This document shows positions 13,501 to 25,125 of a DNA stretch of 64,000 nt, piece after piece. The DNA lies in the NCBI GenBank assembly GCA_010015655.1, contig ML976683.1, positions 71,051-135,050 of the forward strand. Direction: 5' to 3'. How positions within the stretch are numbered: the stretch's first letter is position 1; each line of letters starts with the position of its first letter. Under the pieces are notes generated by a model. That model did no database searches, was not told the DNA's origin, and was given only the letters and a program-made list of their open reading frames with translations. A program made the position numbers and the translations under genes. Source of the DNA: Bimuria novae-zelandiae CBS 107.79. Its lineage: Eukaryota > Ascomycota > Dothideomycetes > Pleosporales > Didymosphaeriaceae.

Positions 13501-13800
13501 GCGCTTTAAGCACCTTAAAATTAATTTTCCTAATCTCTATAGAGACCTGCGCAGTGCTAATAGACGCAGTAACACTACCCTTACTAAATTTAATAGACGC
13601 TTTTCCTGCCATGGATATGTCTATCGTGACTATTAGGTCTTCTCGTGTCAGCGCGAGGTATTGTTCCCTGCCAACCGTGGATATATTAGCAGCGCTAGTA
13701 TTAGGCAGGATTCCCTAGTACACGGATCGCGCGTATTAGTTCTTAATAAGAAACTACGACGCTGGCGTTGACAGTGCGCGTCTACTATAAATATTGTTAC
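10530..13800 (-). pseudogene. Copia F pol: integrase, RT and RNase H
   Basis: Minus-strand translation gives a fungal Copia polyprotein with scattered stops: protease/pre-integrase residues in an open segment at 13388-13612 (LADIDRLNVYFNNTTDEL), the integrase zinc domain (RLHYRFGHPA...FCYYCQ, about 13,200-13,330), the integrase core (THDAGTNFASVEF, about 12,900-12,960) and RNase H (RSVLASKIYGIVNGFD, about 10,950-10,990; NGKDNPADAFTK, about 10,690-10,730). RT lies between, about 11,100-12,300. Several catalytic positions are still readable, but CAA/CAG/TGG stops interrupt every domain. Confidence 0.82.
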
Positions 13801-15980
13801 TAAAGATATAGTGCAGGAATACTTAATCTACAAAGCATTATTCCTTAAAGAATTATTATTCAACGTACGTGGCTATAACGCTATTATTATTATTCTTATC
13901 CTCGTAAACTTCCTCTTCTCTCTAGCCTTCTTAGTTATACTAGGTCGCGTGTTTAATTCCTTCATACTCCGCAAGGTACACGGAGAAGTCTACGGGCAAT
14001 TATGTGTCCGTAAAATAACATGTAGAAAAGAACTACGCGCAGGCGGCCTTACGTTCTTTATTTATATAGTTAGTTAACTAGTAGCCTTCCTTCTAGTAGA
14101 CAAAACACTTCTTCTTCTAGCGTGGCGTGAATCCACGTACGCTGTTATAGCTATTAAAGCGCTAATTACCTCTATTACTTACTTAGCCTCCTTAGAATCT
14201 ACTACTAAATCCACCTCCGCCTCTAAATCCTCCTCTAAATCTACCTCTAAATCCCCCTCTAAATCCCCCTCGATCTCTTCTATTACTATTGTAGCGGCGG
14301 TCTAGGTAGTACTAGTCCTTCGTGAGCGTTTTACTCCTTATTAGTATTTATATTATGTGCTGACGTGCAAGGTGCGTCTTAATTATAGACTATAAATCTA
14401 AAAAAAGTCCTTTATAGATTATAGCTAGCTTAAAGAGTACTATTTTAAGTTCTAGAACTCCACGGCACGCGTTAATAATAGTTATATATAAAGTATTCTT
14501 ACCCTTAAAGTTCTTACTAAGCGCACGTTAGCATAACTATAGCTTATTAAATAAGATCTATAGTACCTTATATAAGCCCTTATTAGGGTTCTCCGTGCGC
14601 GTACGGGCGAAGGTTATAGTTATTTAGTCCGTGTAATAGTGTTAATAGTAGACGTTATAGTTAAAGTAGTTCTTGATCGCCGTGTACGCATTAGAAAAGC
14701 TGTTGCCTCTATTTATAACTTGTATATAGAATATCTCTGCTTGCCCTATAAGAATATAAGGAAATATAGCATGGAACTACTCTTCGTGGATGTCTACCTA
14801 CTAATAGATGCTAAAGAAGATCTTAATTTTATTATTAAGTAGATTATACGCGTCTCTCGTGTATTTCTTACTATTATCCTAGAGCTTAGAGAACTGCGTA
14901 ATTATATTAGCGTTAAGTTAATTATTACGGGACTAGCGCGGCGGCAGCGTCTTATACGGGTTATATAGTAGCTTAGGTGGTCTGCTAGGTACACCGTTCA
15001 TAGGTTATTATGAAAACGGCGTAATTTCGTAATATGTAATCGCTAGCAGCCGTGCCTGCGTCTATAGTTACTATTACTGTAATTACGCGCCTTATTCTTA
15101 CTATTATTAAGACTAAGGTCCTCTAAGCGCACTACTTATAAAGGGCAATTGTTAACTATTAGTGCTCTATCTTATTATTTAGGTTTCCTCTATCTAGTGC
15201 ACTAGTTATAGCCCCCGTGTTTTAAATTAGTTTTAAGCGTTGTGTCTTACTCTGTACTGCTCGCCTCGCTACAAGTGCTCTAGCTACTACGGCTATAGCT
15301 ATGACTGCGATATATATATACTAGCTAGCGGGCTATCCTACTGCGGTTATTGCTTGGCTATAGAAGCTATCTATTATATGTTCTACTAGCGCTTGTATGC
15401 CTTCAATCGTTGGTCAAATATCGTGGCTTAGAATTCTACAGGGTCCCATTCAGGAACGTTCTCTATAGTTAATAGATTATATAAAGAATTAGCAAGCCTA
15501 GCGTGGTTATTACCTGTGAAGACTCCTCTATGCCGTAGGACCGTCTTTAGAGACTTTAATATACTGCGGTTAACCTTAAGAAATAGCTCTTTTGTCTATC
15601 CTTTAAAATTATAATAGTAATCTATAAAGAGGTTATTATCCTAGACCATTACTATATTATAATTATAAATAATTTTAGCAACCTAGGTTATTACGTGTGT
15701 CTTGTTTGCGTCTACTAGTGCAGGTGTATCCTAGAGAGATGTGTTAATAATATCTAGCGCCACTAGATATAGGTAGTCTCCTATAAGGTGTTAGGTAGTA
15801 AATTTAGCCTAGATAGAAGTGGCTTCCCTGTGTTTACTTAAGCTATGCTCTAACTAATTATCGCGTAGTTAAGCTTAAGCTTAAGCATTAGCATCGCCTG
15901 CTACGCTATTACTACTCTAGTTATTTACTATTATACTAGCAGGTGTTAACTCGTTGTTATTATAGTTATCTTGTTAATTG
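13801..15980 (-). pseudogene. Copia F gag with RGG linker and CCHC knuckle
   Basis: Minus strand. At about 14,080-14,110 a zinc-knuckle segment KKCFVY-KEGY...TNYINKER is readable (the second and third metal ligands are lost to RIP). Just upstream in the protein, at about 14,195-14,275, is a Gly/Phe/Arg-rich repeat (GGFRGGFRGRFRGGFRGG). Such RGG linkers next to the knuckle are usual in fungal Copia gag. The start of gag is not resolved. Confidence 0.6.
14195..14275 (-). repeat. Short tandem repeat encoding a GGF/RGG linker in Copia F gag
   Basis: Imperfect 12-bp units of the form CCTCTAAATCYM on the plus strand, encoding repeated GGFRG on the minus strand. Confidence 0.6.
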
Positions 15981-16077
15981 GTCGTTTCCAACGTATGTTG
16001 GTGTACGTAACTTAGTTGTCTAGAGACGTTTATACGGTAAATTGTAATACGTTGCTAACGCGCTCTATTGTCGTTTC

Positions 16078-16105
16078 CGAAATACCGTCCCGCCCCACTT
16101 TGGCG
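16078..16105 (+). repeat. Left inverted repeat of the mariner-like element
   Basis: CGAAATACCGTCCCGCCCCA, then CTTTGGC; pairs with 19402-19429 with a few mismatches. Confidence 0.75.
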
Positions 16106-16209
16106 GATTTTTCTGTCAGCACTTAGTAATCGGTTCCTCACCAACACTTTCGTACACCTGTTTTGTGAGCGATAAAATAATTACATAGAATATTTACCCT
16201 AGGTAAACA

Positions 16210-17350
16210 ATGCTGCAGGATCTAGGGAGACCTACTAGGCACCGCCTATAGTAATTACTTATCTAGGCTATTATAGATCGCGTTAACGATGGGAAAAATA
16301 ATAAAGCTATCTATAGAGAGCTTAGCGTCGACCTAAAAACAGTACGTAAATACAGGCTTAACCTGAAGGCCTTTAGTGAGCTAATTAGGCTAAGATACGT
16401 ACGTCGTGGCAGGCCACCTCTGCTTAAGCAATGCTATAGAGACGCGCTGCTTAAGATACTACGTGGTAAGCTAATATCCTATATAGATAAGATGTAGGAC
16501 TTCTTATACGATAAGTATAACGTCAAGATATCCCTTACAACTCTAGATAGAGAGCTTAAAGCCATGCGATGGAGTAGGAAGGCAGCCTTAAAGGTAGCTA
16601 AAAAGTATTATAAGGGTCTCTATTAAGCCTTTTAAGCGCGTTACTAGTAAATCTATTAACCTAATTAAATTATCTACTTTAATAAGAGCGCTTGCAACGA
16701 GCGTATAGGGGATTAAAAGTATAATTAGAGTAAAGTTAATATAGCCTGCTACGTTAGCTACTTAGCTAAGCGCTTAGAGAGGTAGAGCTTACTACTAACT
16801 ATAGACGTTAATAGATACCTTGCCTATATAATTTTTCAGGGAGCGATTACTGCGGAGCTGATAGAGGACTTTATTACTAATTAAGTACTCCTACACTGCA
16901 GTCCTTGGCTAGGAAAACGCTTAGTAATAGTCCTCGACAACGCGTCTATCTATTAATTAGTAAGGCTGGCTAATATATGCGCAGAGACAGGCGTAATTAT
17001 AAAGTTTCTACCTTCTTACTTACCTAATATAAATCTAATTAAGCAGACCTTTAAGGCGTTAAAGACCTAGATCTGGCGGCATTACTAGGGCGCTAAGGCG
17101 TACAATAAATTTAAGTATTTTCTAAAGGAAGCTATATTAAGTGTATGCTATAGAAGCTCTATAGGTAACTTTTTTAGGTACTATAGGTAGGCGCTATAGA
17201 GGTATTATACTATAGTTAATAGTATATATTTAGTATTCGCCGGAGTGGTTTTATACTATCGTTAGTAGTACATAGTTGGATATATTCTGTTAGAGTTAGT
17301 TTTAAAGATTAGAAATCTAGCACCTACTATAATATAAATATAGTAATCTT
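16210..17350 (+). pseudogene. Tc1/mariner (DDE_3-type) transposase, RIP-damaged
   Basis: Plus-strand translation beginning MLQDLGRPTRHRL gives an N-terminal helix-turn-helix region (NKAIYRELSVDLKTVRKYRL), an RGRPPLLK basic segment, and a catalytic core with the three acidic blocks: LLTIDVNRY (about 16,795), LVIVLDNASIY (about 16,920) and LPSYLPNINLIKQTFKALK (about 17,015). In the third block the expected SPDFNPIE has become LPNINLIK, so the third acidic residue is lost. Stops at former Gln/Trp codons interrupt it. It would catalyse cut-and-paste transposition if intact. Confidence 0.8.
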
Positions 17351-17449
17351 ATAGTAGTGCAAGGGTAATCTAAGGCTACTAAATTAATTACTATTATCTA
17401 TTTTAGTGTAGCTGGCGTGGTGGTAGAGTTGCAGAGGGTAAGGCGTACG

Positions 17450-19290
17450 GTGAGCAGATAAGGCGAGAAAGTTAGTGTTTAATTATACGAACAAGGTAAT
17501 CATATCGGGCGATATCTATAGGATATGGCCCGTGCCCTACGCGTCGAAGATAACACCTCTACGCCCTCTGCTCGATTACCTCTACACGATTACCTCTACA
17601 CGATCGTCTCTCCGCCCTCTGCCTGAGTAGCTCTCAGCTGCTGTTTCTGCTCATTATCTTGCCGCTGTAGCTCCCTACATGCCTCTCGATCACTCTCTGA
17701 AAGTCCAGGATACTGGAGTTGCCACCAAAATGCCATTTTACGGAGTCGCAGAAGTAGTGCGATTAGCAGCTTAAAATTATCTCTCTAAATCTCGTACGGC
17801 ATGCCTGTATTAGATCCATCTATTAGCATGTTTAGATCGATCCGCCTGGCCTTAACAACCTTTCTAAATACTATCCTAATCTCTAGCACCTTTGCAGCCA
17901 TTGCCTAATCTATCTACTAGTTAAAGAAGTGCCGAGTCTGATATAAGAGCTCCATGTTGTTCTCGTACGTCAGATCTCTCCATGTTAGATCTTTCCACGC
18001 TGGCGCTGGCACGCTCGGAGCACTCGCAGAGCTGATAGCGGGCGCTGCAGGTATAGGTGCCTGCCGTGTAAGTAGCTAACTTTGTGCTAACTGACTGATA
18101 GACAGCGCGCTAGCAGCAATCGCGCTTATAAAGCTATCTGTTGTAAACACAGACGCAGACGCCGAGCCCTGTTGCGCCTTCTCCTTTGCCTTCTCTTTCG
18201 CCTTTAGGTCCCTCGCTGTACGCAGAGCAAGGCGTACAGTATCGTCTGGCACGTCGACGCTGCACCTCTCGAGGCTGATGTTGCGCGCCCACATGGCCAC
18301 AATATTACTGCTCACTGGGAAATGGTTCTCAAATCGATCAGGCTGGCCAGGCGTACGCTGGACCCAGCAGACGTACGGGTAGTTACTACAGTAGGTATCC
18401 TGGCACCTCCACTTATCGCGGATAGCTATTAAAGGTCCCTTAGCGACAGCATGGCCAGCAAGGATCTCTAGCAGCTCTTGTAGCTGCCTTTGTGTTGTAG
18501 TAAGTCGAACCTGGCCCTAGGAGCTGGACGAGCCTCTAATACGTTGTTAGCCTATAAGACTAATTACTTTTATAGACTTAGTAGCAAGCGTCGCGTTAAA
18601 GTTAAGATATATTATATTAATTAAGGACTCCCTTAGGTGCTGCGCGTACTTTATAATATAGATAAAGCTAGCAGTGTCTTTACGCTTAAGCAATTACTAT
18701 AGCTTCTGCCTCTTTAGGGTCTTTTGCCTGTACGCGTAGCTAGAAACGTCCCTAATTATTACTTTTTATAGTAGAGTTATCTTTATAGCTAAGTCTTAAG
18801 CGACCTTATTTACTTATATTTAAAGCTAACCGGCGTAGTAGTGCTCCGGGATAAACTCTGTATCAAATCTTGGCTTATAGAGCTCCTTTTTAGGACCTAT
18901 AAAGGCCTGCCAGCGGCAAGTAACATACGGCGACTCTACTTTAGATACCCTAGTAGCTAATTTTAGCTTATCTTCCTGAGTTTCTCCCTGCGTAGGGTTA
19001 CTAATTAGATTAGATATACATCCGCTAGGCGGGTCACTAGGCAGGTTACTAGGTAGATTACTAAATAATACAATTGCTGGCAATGGCTGCGTAGATAGAG
19101 GCTTAATATCCTAATTAAGGCTAACTAGATTAGATATAGCGTTGCCTTCCGCCGGAGGAGGAGCCTTCTTAGATACTTTTCTCTGTAACTTGGCACCTTT
19201 AGCAGCTACTACAGGCGCCTAGCGCGCACGTTTTAAAGGATTTTAACCCCTATTAAATGGCTAGGTAGCTATACGCTTACGTTAACTACG
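17450..19290 (-). pseudogene. Accessory ORF of the mariner-like element, function unknown
   Basis: Minus strand, starting near MPPRS at about 19,288 and reading about 600 residues with relatively few RIP stops; 18826-19083 and 18076-18315 are still open. Visible features are a Pro/Ser-rich N-terminus, a Cys-rich motif WRCQDTYCSNYPYVCW (about 18,370-18,420), HFPVSSNIVAMWARNIS, a Lys/Ala-rich charged helix (LKAKEKAKEKAQQ) and a C-terminal Glu/Arg/Gln-rich helix. No catalytic motif is recognised. WxCxxxxCxN-type motifs recur in transposon-linked fungal hypothetical proteins as far as I recall, but I cannot assign a family. Confidence 0.55.
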
Positions 19291-19401
19291 CGGCGGCATA
19301 ATATAGGTATTAATATAGGGTAAATATTCGCTGTAATTATTGTTTTACTAACAAATTGGGTGATAGAAAATATTTTCCGGGAAGCTGGGTCCACTTCGGC
19401 T

Positions 19402-19429
19402 GCCCGAAGTAGGGCGGGACGGTATTTCG
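19402..19429 (-). repeat. Right inverted repeat of the mariner-like element
   Basis: Reverse complement CGAAATACCGTCCCGCCCTA, then CTTCGGGC; matches 16078-16105. The nearby Fot1 element starts 13 bp beyond it. Confidence 0.75.
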
Positions 19430-19442
19430 AAGAGCACTAATA

Positions 19443-21554
19443 ACGTGTCCATGCGCGTGCCGAGCCACTTCGCGTAATAAGCCACCCAACACCATAACAG
19501 CTTATGCAAGAAACAGGCTGCAGAACCACCCACAAATAATATTATTATAAGATTTTCTACTAGGGTAGTTAATCGATAGCTGCAATTAATTTGCACTACT
19601 TAAATCTATCTAGAAGCTTAACGTCGCGGCTGCTACGTGTAGATTTGCTCGGGGCAGCAAATGCGCCCTCTAAGGCCTCCCTAATATCTATAGCATCAAC
19701 AACACGTTTTGGACGCTTTCTACTCTATATAGATGGCTGAGAAGCCTTTCTCTTACACCTTTAGGATAGTTATAGAGCTTTTTCTGCGTCGCGGGCAGAC
19801 TTCTAGGCAGCGCGCTAAGCTGCCTTTTTAGCCCTCTCCTTCTTCTTCGCCTTCTTAGCTGCCTCTCGCGCATTACGCTTTTCCTGCTATATTTTCTCCT
19901 TATATAGCTTAGCTACCTTCTTTAGCTCTACTATCTCTGCTTTTTAAAGCTACTACTACTTATCCTCTTATTTTTTAATAAATTAATAAACACGTGCCTC
20001 CCTTACCTTCCTTAGTAACTATAAGATAGCCCTACTCTAATACTCCTAGCGCTATTAAAGATCTAGAGTCTTACCCTTCTTTCTACGCTTCTCTTTAATA
20101 AATAGTGCCTACTTAATCCCATCCATCTCATGCTTAAGTAGCTTATTTTAGATAAATAGGTGGTGGAGCGATTGACGAAGCTTCTTTGTATCTTAACTAC
20201 CCTAATCCTTTACTACTAATTGTACAAGCCTATCCATCTTTCTCCAGTCATGATCGCTAAGCCCTAATAAGGAGTTATCGCCTAATTCTTAATCCTGGGC
20301 GAACCTATCCAGGATAGGATTAGGATTAGGTGGCAATATGCCTGTGGCTCTAAAAGAGCTAAGGATAGTTAATTCCTTAAAGGAGGCCTTCCACGCATTC
20401 CAGAATAAGGGGAAGAAGTCGTCTTTAGTAATAGAAGCTAGGCCTTAGCTTCTATAAAGGTATCGTGATAGCTTTGCTAAGTATGCTATTAATAGAGGCT
20501 TAAACATCGCAACGTTAAGTAGCTAAAGCGTATAAGTTAAGTAAGGAGGCAGGACAGCAAGCAGGATCCTATACTTATTATAATAGTTAATAAAGTCTAT
20601 AGTAACATAAGATCTATAGCCATCTATAATTAAAAGACGATATAATCGTCGAGTCTTCTCTTTTATACAGCGATCGAACACCTGCTTAAGCCAGGCAAGC
20701 CCGATATCGTTGTTTGTCCAGCCAGAGGATAATAAGGTAATAAAGACTTTATGTTCTCCTGCCTTGATATCCTCTACCCAGCTTGATTGGATGCCCTTGT
20801 TGGCGGCCTTATAAATAAGGCTTGGCGGCAGAGCTAATCCATCAGCGCAGATACATGCCAGGAGCGTGATCTATGCGCGATTGCCATCTTAGAGTAATGC
20901 CCTAACCTCCTTCTTCTCCTATATTCGTCTGCTGAATATTCTCTTTAATCTACCAACAATACTAATCAGGACGCCTTTTTTATCCATATTATAGATATAA
21001 CGAGGATCTATGCGATATTCATCTATCTTACTATGTAAAAGGTTAAAATAGAGGCGATATTTATCCACTAAATCAGCTTTATGGCGATTGTTGTCCATCC
21101 CGACGGTCCATTAGGAGATGAGATAAATGCTGTATCAGTTGATAAAGCGGGTAACCTAGCTCTCGCTAACTGGCTCCTTTGCTATCGTAGAGGCAAAATT
21201 CTGTATCATCTCTCTAGTAGGAGGTGTATGTCTCTTTGTGAGTCCTTCGATATATCGTACAAGCTCCTGCTCTTGTTGTAGTGTAAGTTTCTGCTGGTTG
21301 ATATTCTTGGCTTCATTTAGGGCCTGAACGCGCTTGTGTCTTCGGGACAACGTAGTCCGATCTACACTATAGGTAGCCGCTATTTTTTTATATGAAAATT
21401 TTTCTCCTGGATCTAAAGATTGAATAGCTTTAATCGCATCTTCAATTGCCCCTATATTGGTGGAGTTACGACGCGTCAAAGTTAGTGAGTCATTCAGTCT
21501 TTAGGTGTTGGGTGGCTCGTTACGCGAAGTGGCTCGGCACGCGCACAGACACGT
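19443..21554 (-). mobile_element. Fot1/pogo-type DNA transposon
   Basis: A 2,112-bp element flanked by TA on both sides (19441-19442 and 21555-21556). Its terminal inverted repeats of about 50 bp (starting ACGTGTCCATGCGCGTGCCG at left, ACGTGTCTGTGCGCGTGCCG in reverse complement at right) are nearly identical. It carries a minus-strand transposase gene. Size, TA target and gene content fit fungal Fot1-like elements. It inserted next to the mariner-like element inside Copia F. Confidence 0.93.
19596..21479 (-). pseudogene. Fot1/pogo transposase (HTH_psq + CENPB + DDE_1), RIP-damaged
   Basis: Minus strand from MTRRNSTNIGAIEDAIKAIQ at 21479. Residues 1-107 are intact and form the Psq-type helix-turn-helix (SYKKIAATYSVDRTTLSRRH) and the start of the CENP-B domain (LTLQQEQELVRYIEGLTKRH). 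After residue 107 RIP stops begin. The DDE domain is readable as YIYNMDKKG (about 20,985), LLIIDGYRSYVT (about 20,610) and LPPYLTYTLQLLNVAMFKPL (about 20,500), where the final Asp of the usual LQPLDVG block is Asn. The C-terminal basic tail (KKLYNYPKGVRERLL) is open at 19688-19873. It should be inactive. Confidence 0.88.
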
Positions 21555-21736
21555 TATATCCGCGGATTAGCCTAAACTAGTAGCTTTAGAGGTTGGTTAA
21601 GAGTGCTTCGTGTTATCTCTGTCTCGCTCTATTCTTAGCACATTCTGCATCGACCCGAGATTTCTCACGTCGGGCTGTTAACAGTCTATCTCTTCTACCT
21701 TGCTGTCTGTGATCGCCTTAAGCAATCACTAATTAG

Positions 21737-21997
21737 TGTTAGATAGGCTCTCACTAGTAAAAGGAAAGGAACTGAAAACAGATTACATTTAAAGATTAAT
21801 TATTAATTGTTCGTTCTATCTACTAAGGAGCAAAGTACATCGCGGGGTATAGAAGCTAGTCCCATATGGGGCTCGCTCCACACATGTAGTGTTTCGCAAC
21901 ACGATAGAGGTCTCGACGACCATTGACGGGATGCTCGCTCCTCCACACACGCATTCCTTGTGACACGCCTGAGGTCTTTGAGATTGTTAATCCGACA
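21737..21997 (-). repeat. 5' LTR of Copia F
   Basis: Plus strand TGTTAGATAGGCTCTC to TTAATCCGACA; near-identical to 10267-10527. The exact 5-bp duplication AACTT follows at 21998-22002. The sequence just inside this LTR (minus strand CTAATTAGTGATTGC) is not a tRNA complement I recognise. Confidence 0.93.
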
Positions 21998-22002
21998 AAC
22001 TT

Positions 22003-24608
22003 GCTATATATTAAGATATTATTAATATATGCTATATAGAACACGTCTAAGTACAGTTATAGGATAATATTCACGTAGTCCTAGAACGTGCTTAGGGTAT
22101 TAGCTAGCCTAAATAGCATTATAAGGTACTTGAATAAGTCGTATCTCGTATAAAAAGCTATTAGCCACCTATTTCCCTTCGTTATCTTTAGTTTATTAAT
22201 GGCAGTAATAATATTGAGTTTTATATAGTACTTTACCTTATTAAGATAGTTAAGTAGCTTTTAAAGTAAACGGATTAAGTATTAGTTTTTAACTATTAGC
22301 TCGTTTAGCACTTTATAGTCTATATAAAATTATAGTCCTCTACCTAGCTTCTTTATAAAGATAATAAGTAAAGTAATAAGTAACTTACTAGGGCGTATAA
22401 ATCCTTATTAAGATGCTTTATAAAGTACTTCTTTAGCACCTTTAACTTATCTTTAAATATGCTATATAGAAATTTAAACTCTTACTATTCACTATCTTAA
22501 AGCTTAATTTTTAAGTTATATAATTAATGCTCGAACAGTTAATATAACTCCTTATATAAGAATATATATAGTAAGTTATAATACTTAAGTAGCACCTCAG
22601 TAGCTAGGTTAATTTCTTACTTCTTTACTAAAGCTTTATTAATATTTACTATTAATACTACGAAGATCTATGTTATTAGCGTTTTATTAGTTTAAGTAAG
22701 GGAACTACTCTAATCGCGTATATATTAAGTTTTAATACTATAGTGTAAGGAATACTGTCTTTTAGTTATTTATTTTAAAGTAATTTATCTATTATAAGTA
22801 TCTTATTCATTATAAAAGCTCTACCTAGATTACATATTGATATTAGTTTAGGTTTCTATAGCTAGCAACGTAGTATCTTATGCTAGCTATTATATTACAC
22901 TCTTAACTTAAATAAGAGAGTAGTGCGTTACTAATGTCTAGTTATTATTATTATGGATTAAAAATCTAATTTAGCACTAGGGTGCTATTTCGTACTACTT
23001 ATTATAATATAGCTACTAGATATTCTACTCTTGCGTAGGTAATAGTCCTGACAGCGTTTGGCTATAAACTCTAATTATTTTATATTGTAATCTGGCCTTA
23101 CTTAATGCTTATACATTTAGGGCTATCTAAAAATATCTAATACTAGCCTATTGTTATTACGTAGAGCATGGCCTGCTCTATGTGATTCTAATAATATAAA
23201 TAGATATTCGCTATATATGTAATATCTCTATTATTTAATTATTTTCTATTTATTCTAATAAGTTATATAATATAGGGTAGTAATTATAGACAAAGTTTTA
23301 GATTATGCGTAAAGTCTTAATAGATAAATTTAAGTTTTATAGCTTTAGTATTAACTAAGGTAATTACTAATTGCCTAGTAGTACTTTACTAAATAGTATA
23401 GGGGATATTAATCTATCTCTCCTAAGTTCTAGTTCAGGGAGTTGTTTATAAGTTTATTAAAACTTATTTTTACGACTATGCGTTTCTGAACAATAAATGT
23501 TATTATTATAAGCGTAATTAAGATAAGTAAAAGCTAAAACTTAAGCCTAAGCCGTATAAGTTACGTTATTTTTAATTATAAGAAGAGGTTAAGTATTAGT
23601 TTAGTAAGTAACTTTAATTTATAGCATGGATCTGCGTTATCTTCTTTAGGCAGTCCTTAGCGATATATTTATATTCTTTATAGTAAAGGTAGAGTTCTTT
23701 CTTTTAGTAATATTTTTTCTTCTAAGCTAATAAGGCTATATATAATATATTAATTTTTATTATACTCGGATCGTGCTACTATTATAAAGTTAGTTAGTAA
23801 TTAGAGTAAGTAAGCAGGTATTAGAAATTATTATTATATTACGCAATTAAGTTAGCATATTTATTAATAATAGAAAGGATCTTAACTGTTACTATTATAC
23901 GTTAGAAGATATCTAATAATAAGTGACGTAGGGTATTAATCCACGCTTTTTTATTAAGCTAGGTATCTACTATAAGGCGTTAAAACTAGGCAAAGTAGCT
24001 TAAAAAGGATTTCTTTTCTTACTTTAGATTATTAAGCTTGCTCTATACTAATAGCGTTCTATTTAGGTTATTATATATAGCACGAAGGAAGGCGATTAGC
24101 TTCTTTATAGTATTTATATTAGACCTAATTAGCAGGTTAGTCAAGGTTATAGGATTATTATTAAGCTAAAAGTAGGCGTAGATAAGTTTAGCGGGTTTAG
24201 TTATGTATTAATTAGTATTATCCTCCAGCTTTATTTATAATTATAAGATAAATAGAGGTAGTTTTTTCCTTTTACTAGTAAATATTACTCTAGTAGGTAC
24301 GTTTTATAGCTATTAAGCTATCTCTAGATAGCGTTTTAGGGGGCTTTATAGATCCTTTAGTTATAGCCAAGGTATCTAGCGCGAAGTAGACTAACTTTAT
24401 AAGAAATAGCTAGCGTCGTGTCTATCTAATTAGAATCAAGCTTTAGGGTCTAGGCTATTAGGCCTTTAGTTCCTAAAGTATAAGTTTAGAGGCAGAAGTC
24501 TATATACTAACGTACTATTATTAATAGTACGTCTAGGCTGTCAGGTTGCCTAGGAGGTTACCGTGATATAAATAGTATAGCTACTCTGCTATACTATAAG
24601 GCTATAAC
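22003..24608 (-). mobile_element. Gypsy element A, right part: gag, protease, RT N-terminal half
   Basis: Minus strand. The RT catalytic motif FYIAYINNILIYSK (about 22,005-22,045) lies directly beside the Copia F target duplication and joins in frame context with the RT remainder at 10,260. Going up, RT continues to about 22,900, protease and linker to about 23,500, and gag from about 23,600, where a CCHC knuckle (LCLYYKEYKYITKDYLK, cysteines partly lost) is readable at about 23,680. The right end is the Copia H insertion site (ATAAC at 24604-24608). It is heavily RIP-mutated. Confidence 0.75.
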
Positions 24609-24832
24609 TGTTGAGAATATGTGGGTTCATTCCAGGTTAGTGGAAGGAAGGGCCGTAGTGCCTACTGTGTGAGGGAGGCACGGCTGACTATAGCGTCCTT
24701 ATTACTGTTTATACGGAAGAGGAATAACATAATAGGATAGTTAATATAATACGTTATAGCCACCCCGCCTTGTCCCTCCTCCTACTCGGTTATCCATGGT
24801 AGTTATGCTACTAGAGGGACCTTAATTTAATA
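24609..24832 (+). repeat. 5' LTR of Copia H
   Basis: Starts TGTTGAGAATATGTGG; aligned with 35152-35375, with differences that are C-to-T and G-to-A. The end in AATA rather than CA is chosen because it leaves perfect ATAAC duplications; a RIP change of terminal CA to TA would explain it. Confidence 0.9.
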
Positions 24833-24846
24833 GGTTATGAGCCTAG
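24833..24846 (+). promoter_or_regulatory. Primer-binding site of Copia H, complementary to the tRNA-iMet anticodon arm
   Basis: GGTTATGAGCCTAG immediately follows the LTR. It is the complement of the initiator tRNA-Met anticodon stem-loop (GGCUCAUAACC), with one C-to-T that fits RIP. Drosophila copia and yeast Ty5 are known to prime from an internal iMet fragment in the same way. Confidence 0.8.
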
Positions 24847-24949
24847 TTGCTAAAACTAACGTTATTATTTTAATCCTACTAGAGTCGCGCAGGACTTAGA
24901 TTTAAAAAGGAATTAAATCACTACTAAGGTCGCGAAGGACCTAGCTACG

Positions 24950-25125
24950 TGTCAGATAAAAAGCATATCAAGTTCGGAGGATCAGGGGTAGCCCGAAAAA
25001 GGCCGGGGATTAACCGAGAACACACAGAACCTGCCAAGGGAACCCCGTAGACAGGCAGAACAACCTAATACATTAATTCAAACCCCCGAATCATCAGGAC
25101 ATCTATTAAGACGTGACATCTAATA
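24950..25125 (+). repeat. 5' LTR of Copia G
   Basis: TGTCAGATAAAAAGCATATC to ACATCTAATA; nearly identical to 29983-30158, with final CA changed to TA here. Confidence 0.93.

Larger units (their letters stand above)
16078..19429. mobile_element. Mariner-like (IS630/Tc1) element with a second, convergent ORF
   Basis: Bounded by inverted repeats of about 28 bp: 16078-16105 (CGAAATACCGTCCCGCCCCA) and 19402-19429, whose reverse complement begins CGAAATACCGTCCCGCCCTA. Inside are a plus-strand DDE transposase remnant (about 16,210-17,350) and a minus-strand ORF (about 19,290-17,450) with no transposase motif. It lies inside Copia F. No clean TA duplication is visible at the repeat ends, so the exact termini remain open. 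At 3.35 kb it is much longer than an ordinary fungal mariner, because of the second ORF. Confidence 0.72.
10267..21997 (-). mobile_element. Ty1/Copia LTR retrotransposon (element F), carrying nested DNA transposons
   Basis: Bounded by 261-bp LTRs (10267-10527 and 21737-21997; TGTCGG...TAACA in element orientation) and flanked by identical 5-bp target duplications AACTT (10262-10266 and 21998-22002). It is inserted into the RT of Gypsy A between the catalytic YINNILIYS motif and the following helix. Gag and pol run on the minus strand (about 15,980 to 10,530). A mariner-like element (16078-19429) lies within the 5' part, with a Fot1 element (19443-21554) beside it. Subtracting them leaves about 6.3 kb, a normal Copia length. 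RIP is present but lighter than in the Gypsy elements. Confidence 0.93.

Noticed and set aside
14195..14275. Possible CRISPR-like or microsatellite array
   Set aside because: The repeat is a 12-bp coding repeat in Copia gag; units are adjacent without spacers.
2317..15000. Short ORFs of 60-90 codons in the AT-rich block
   Set aside because: They coincide with antisense or off-frame readings of RIP-damaged pol and gag genes and lack independent coding features.
24609..24829. Copia H LTR ending at 24829/35372 (TTTA/TTCA)
   Set aside because: That end gives ATAAC versus ATAAT flanks; extending 3 bp gives exact ATAAC duplications and places the primer site directly after the LTR.
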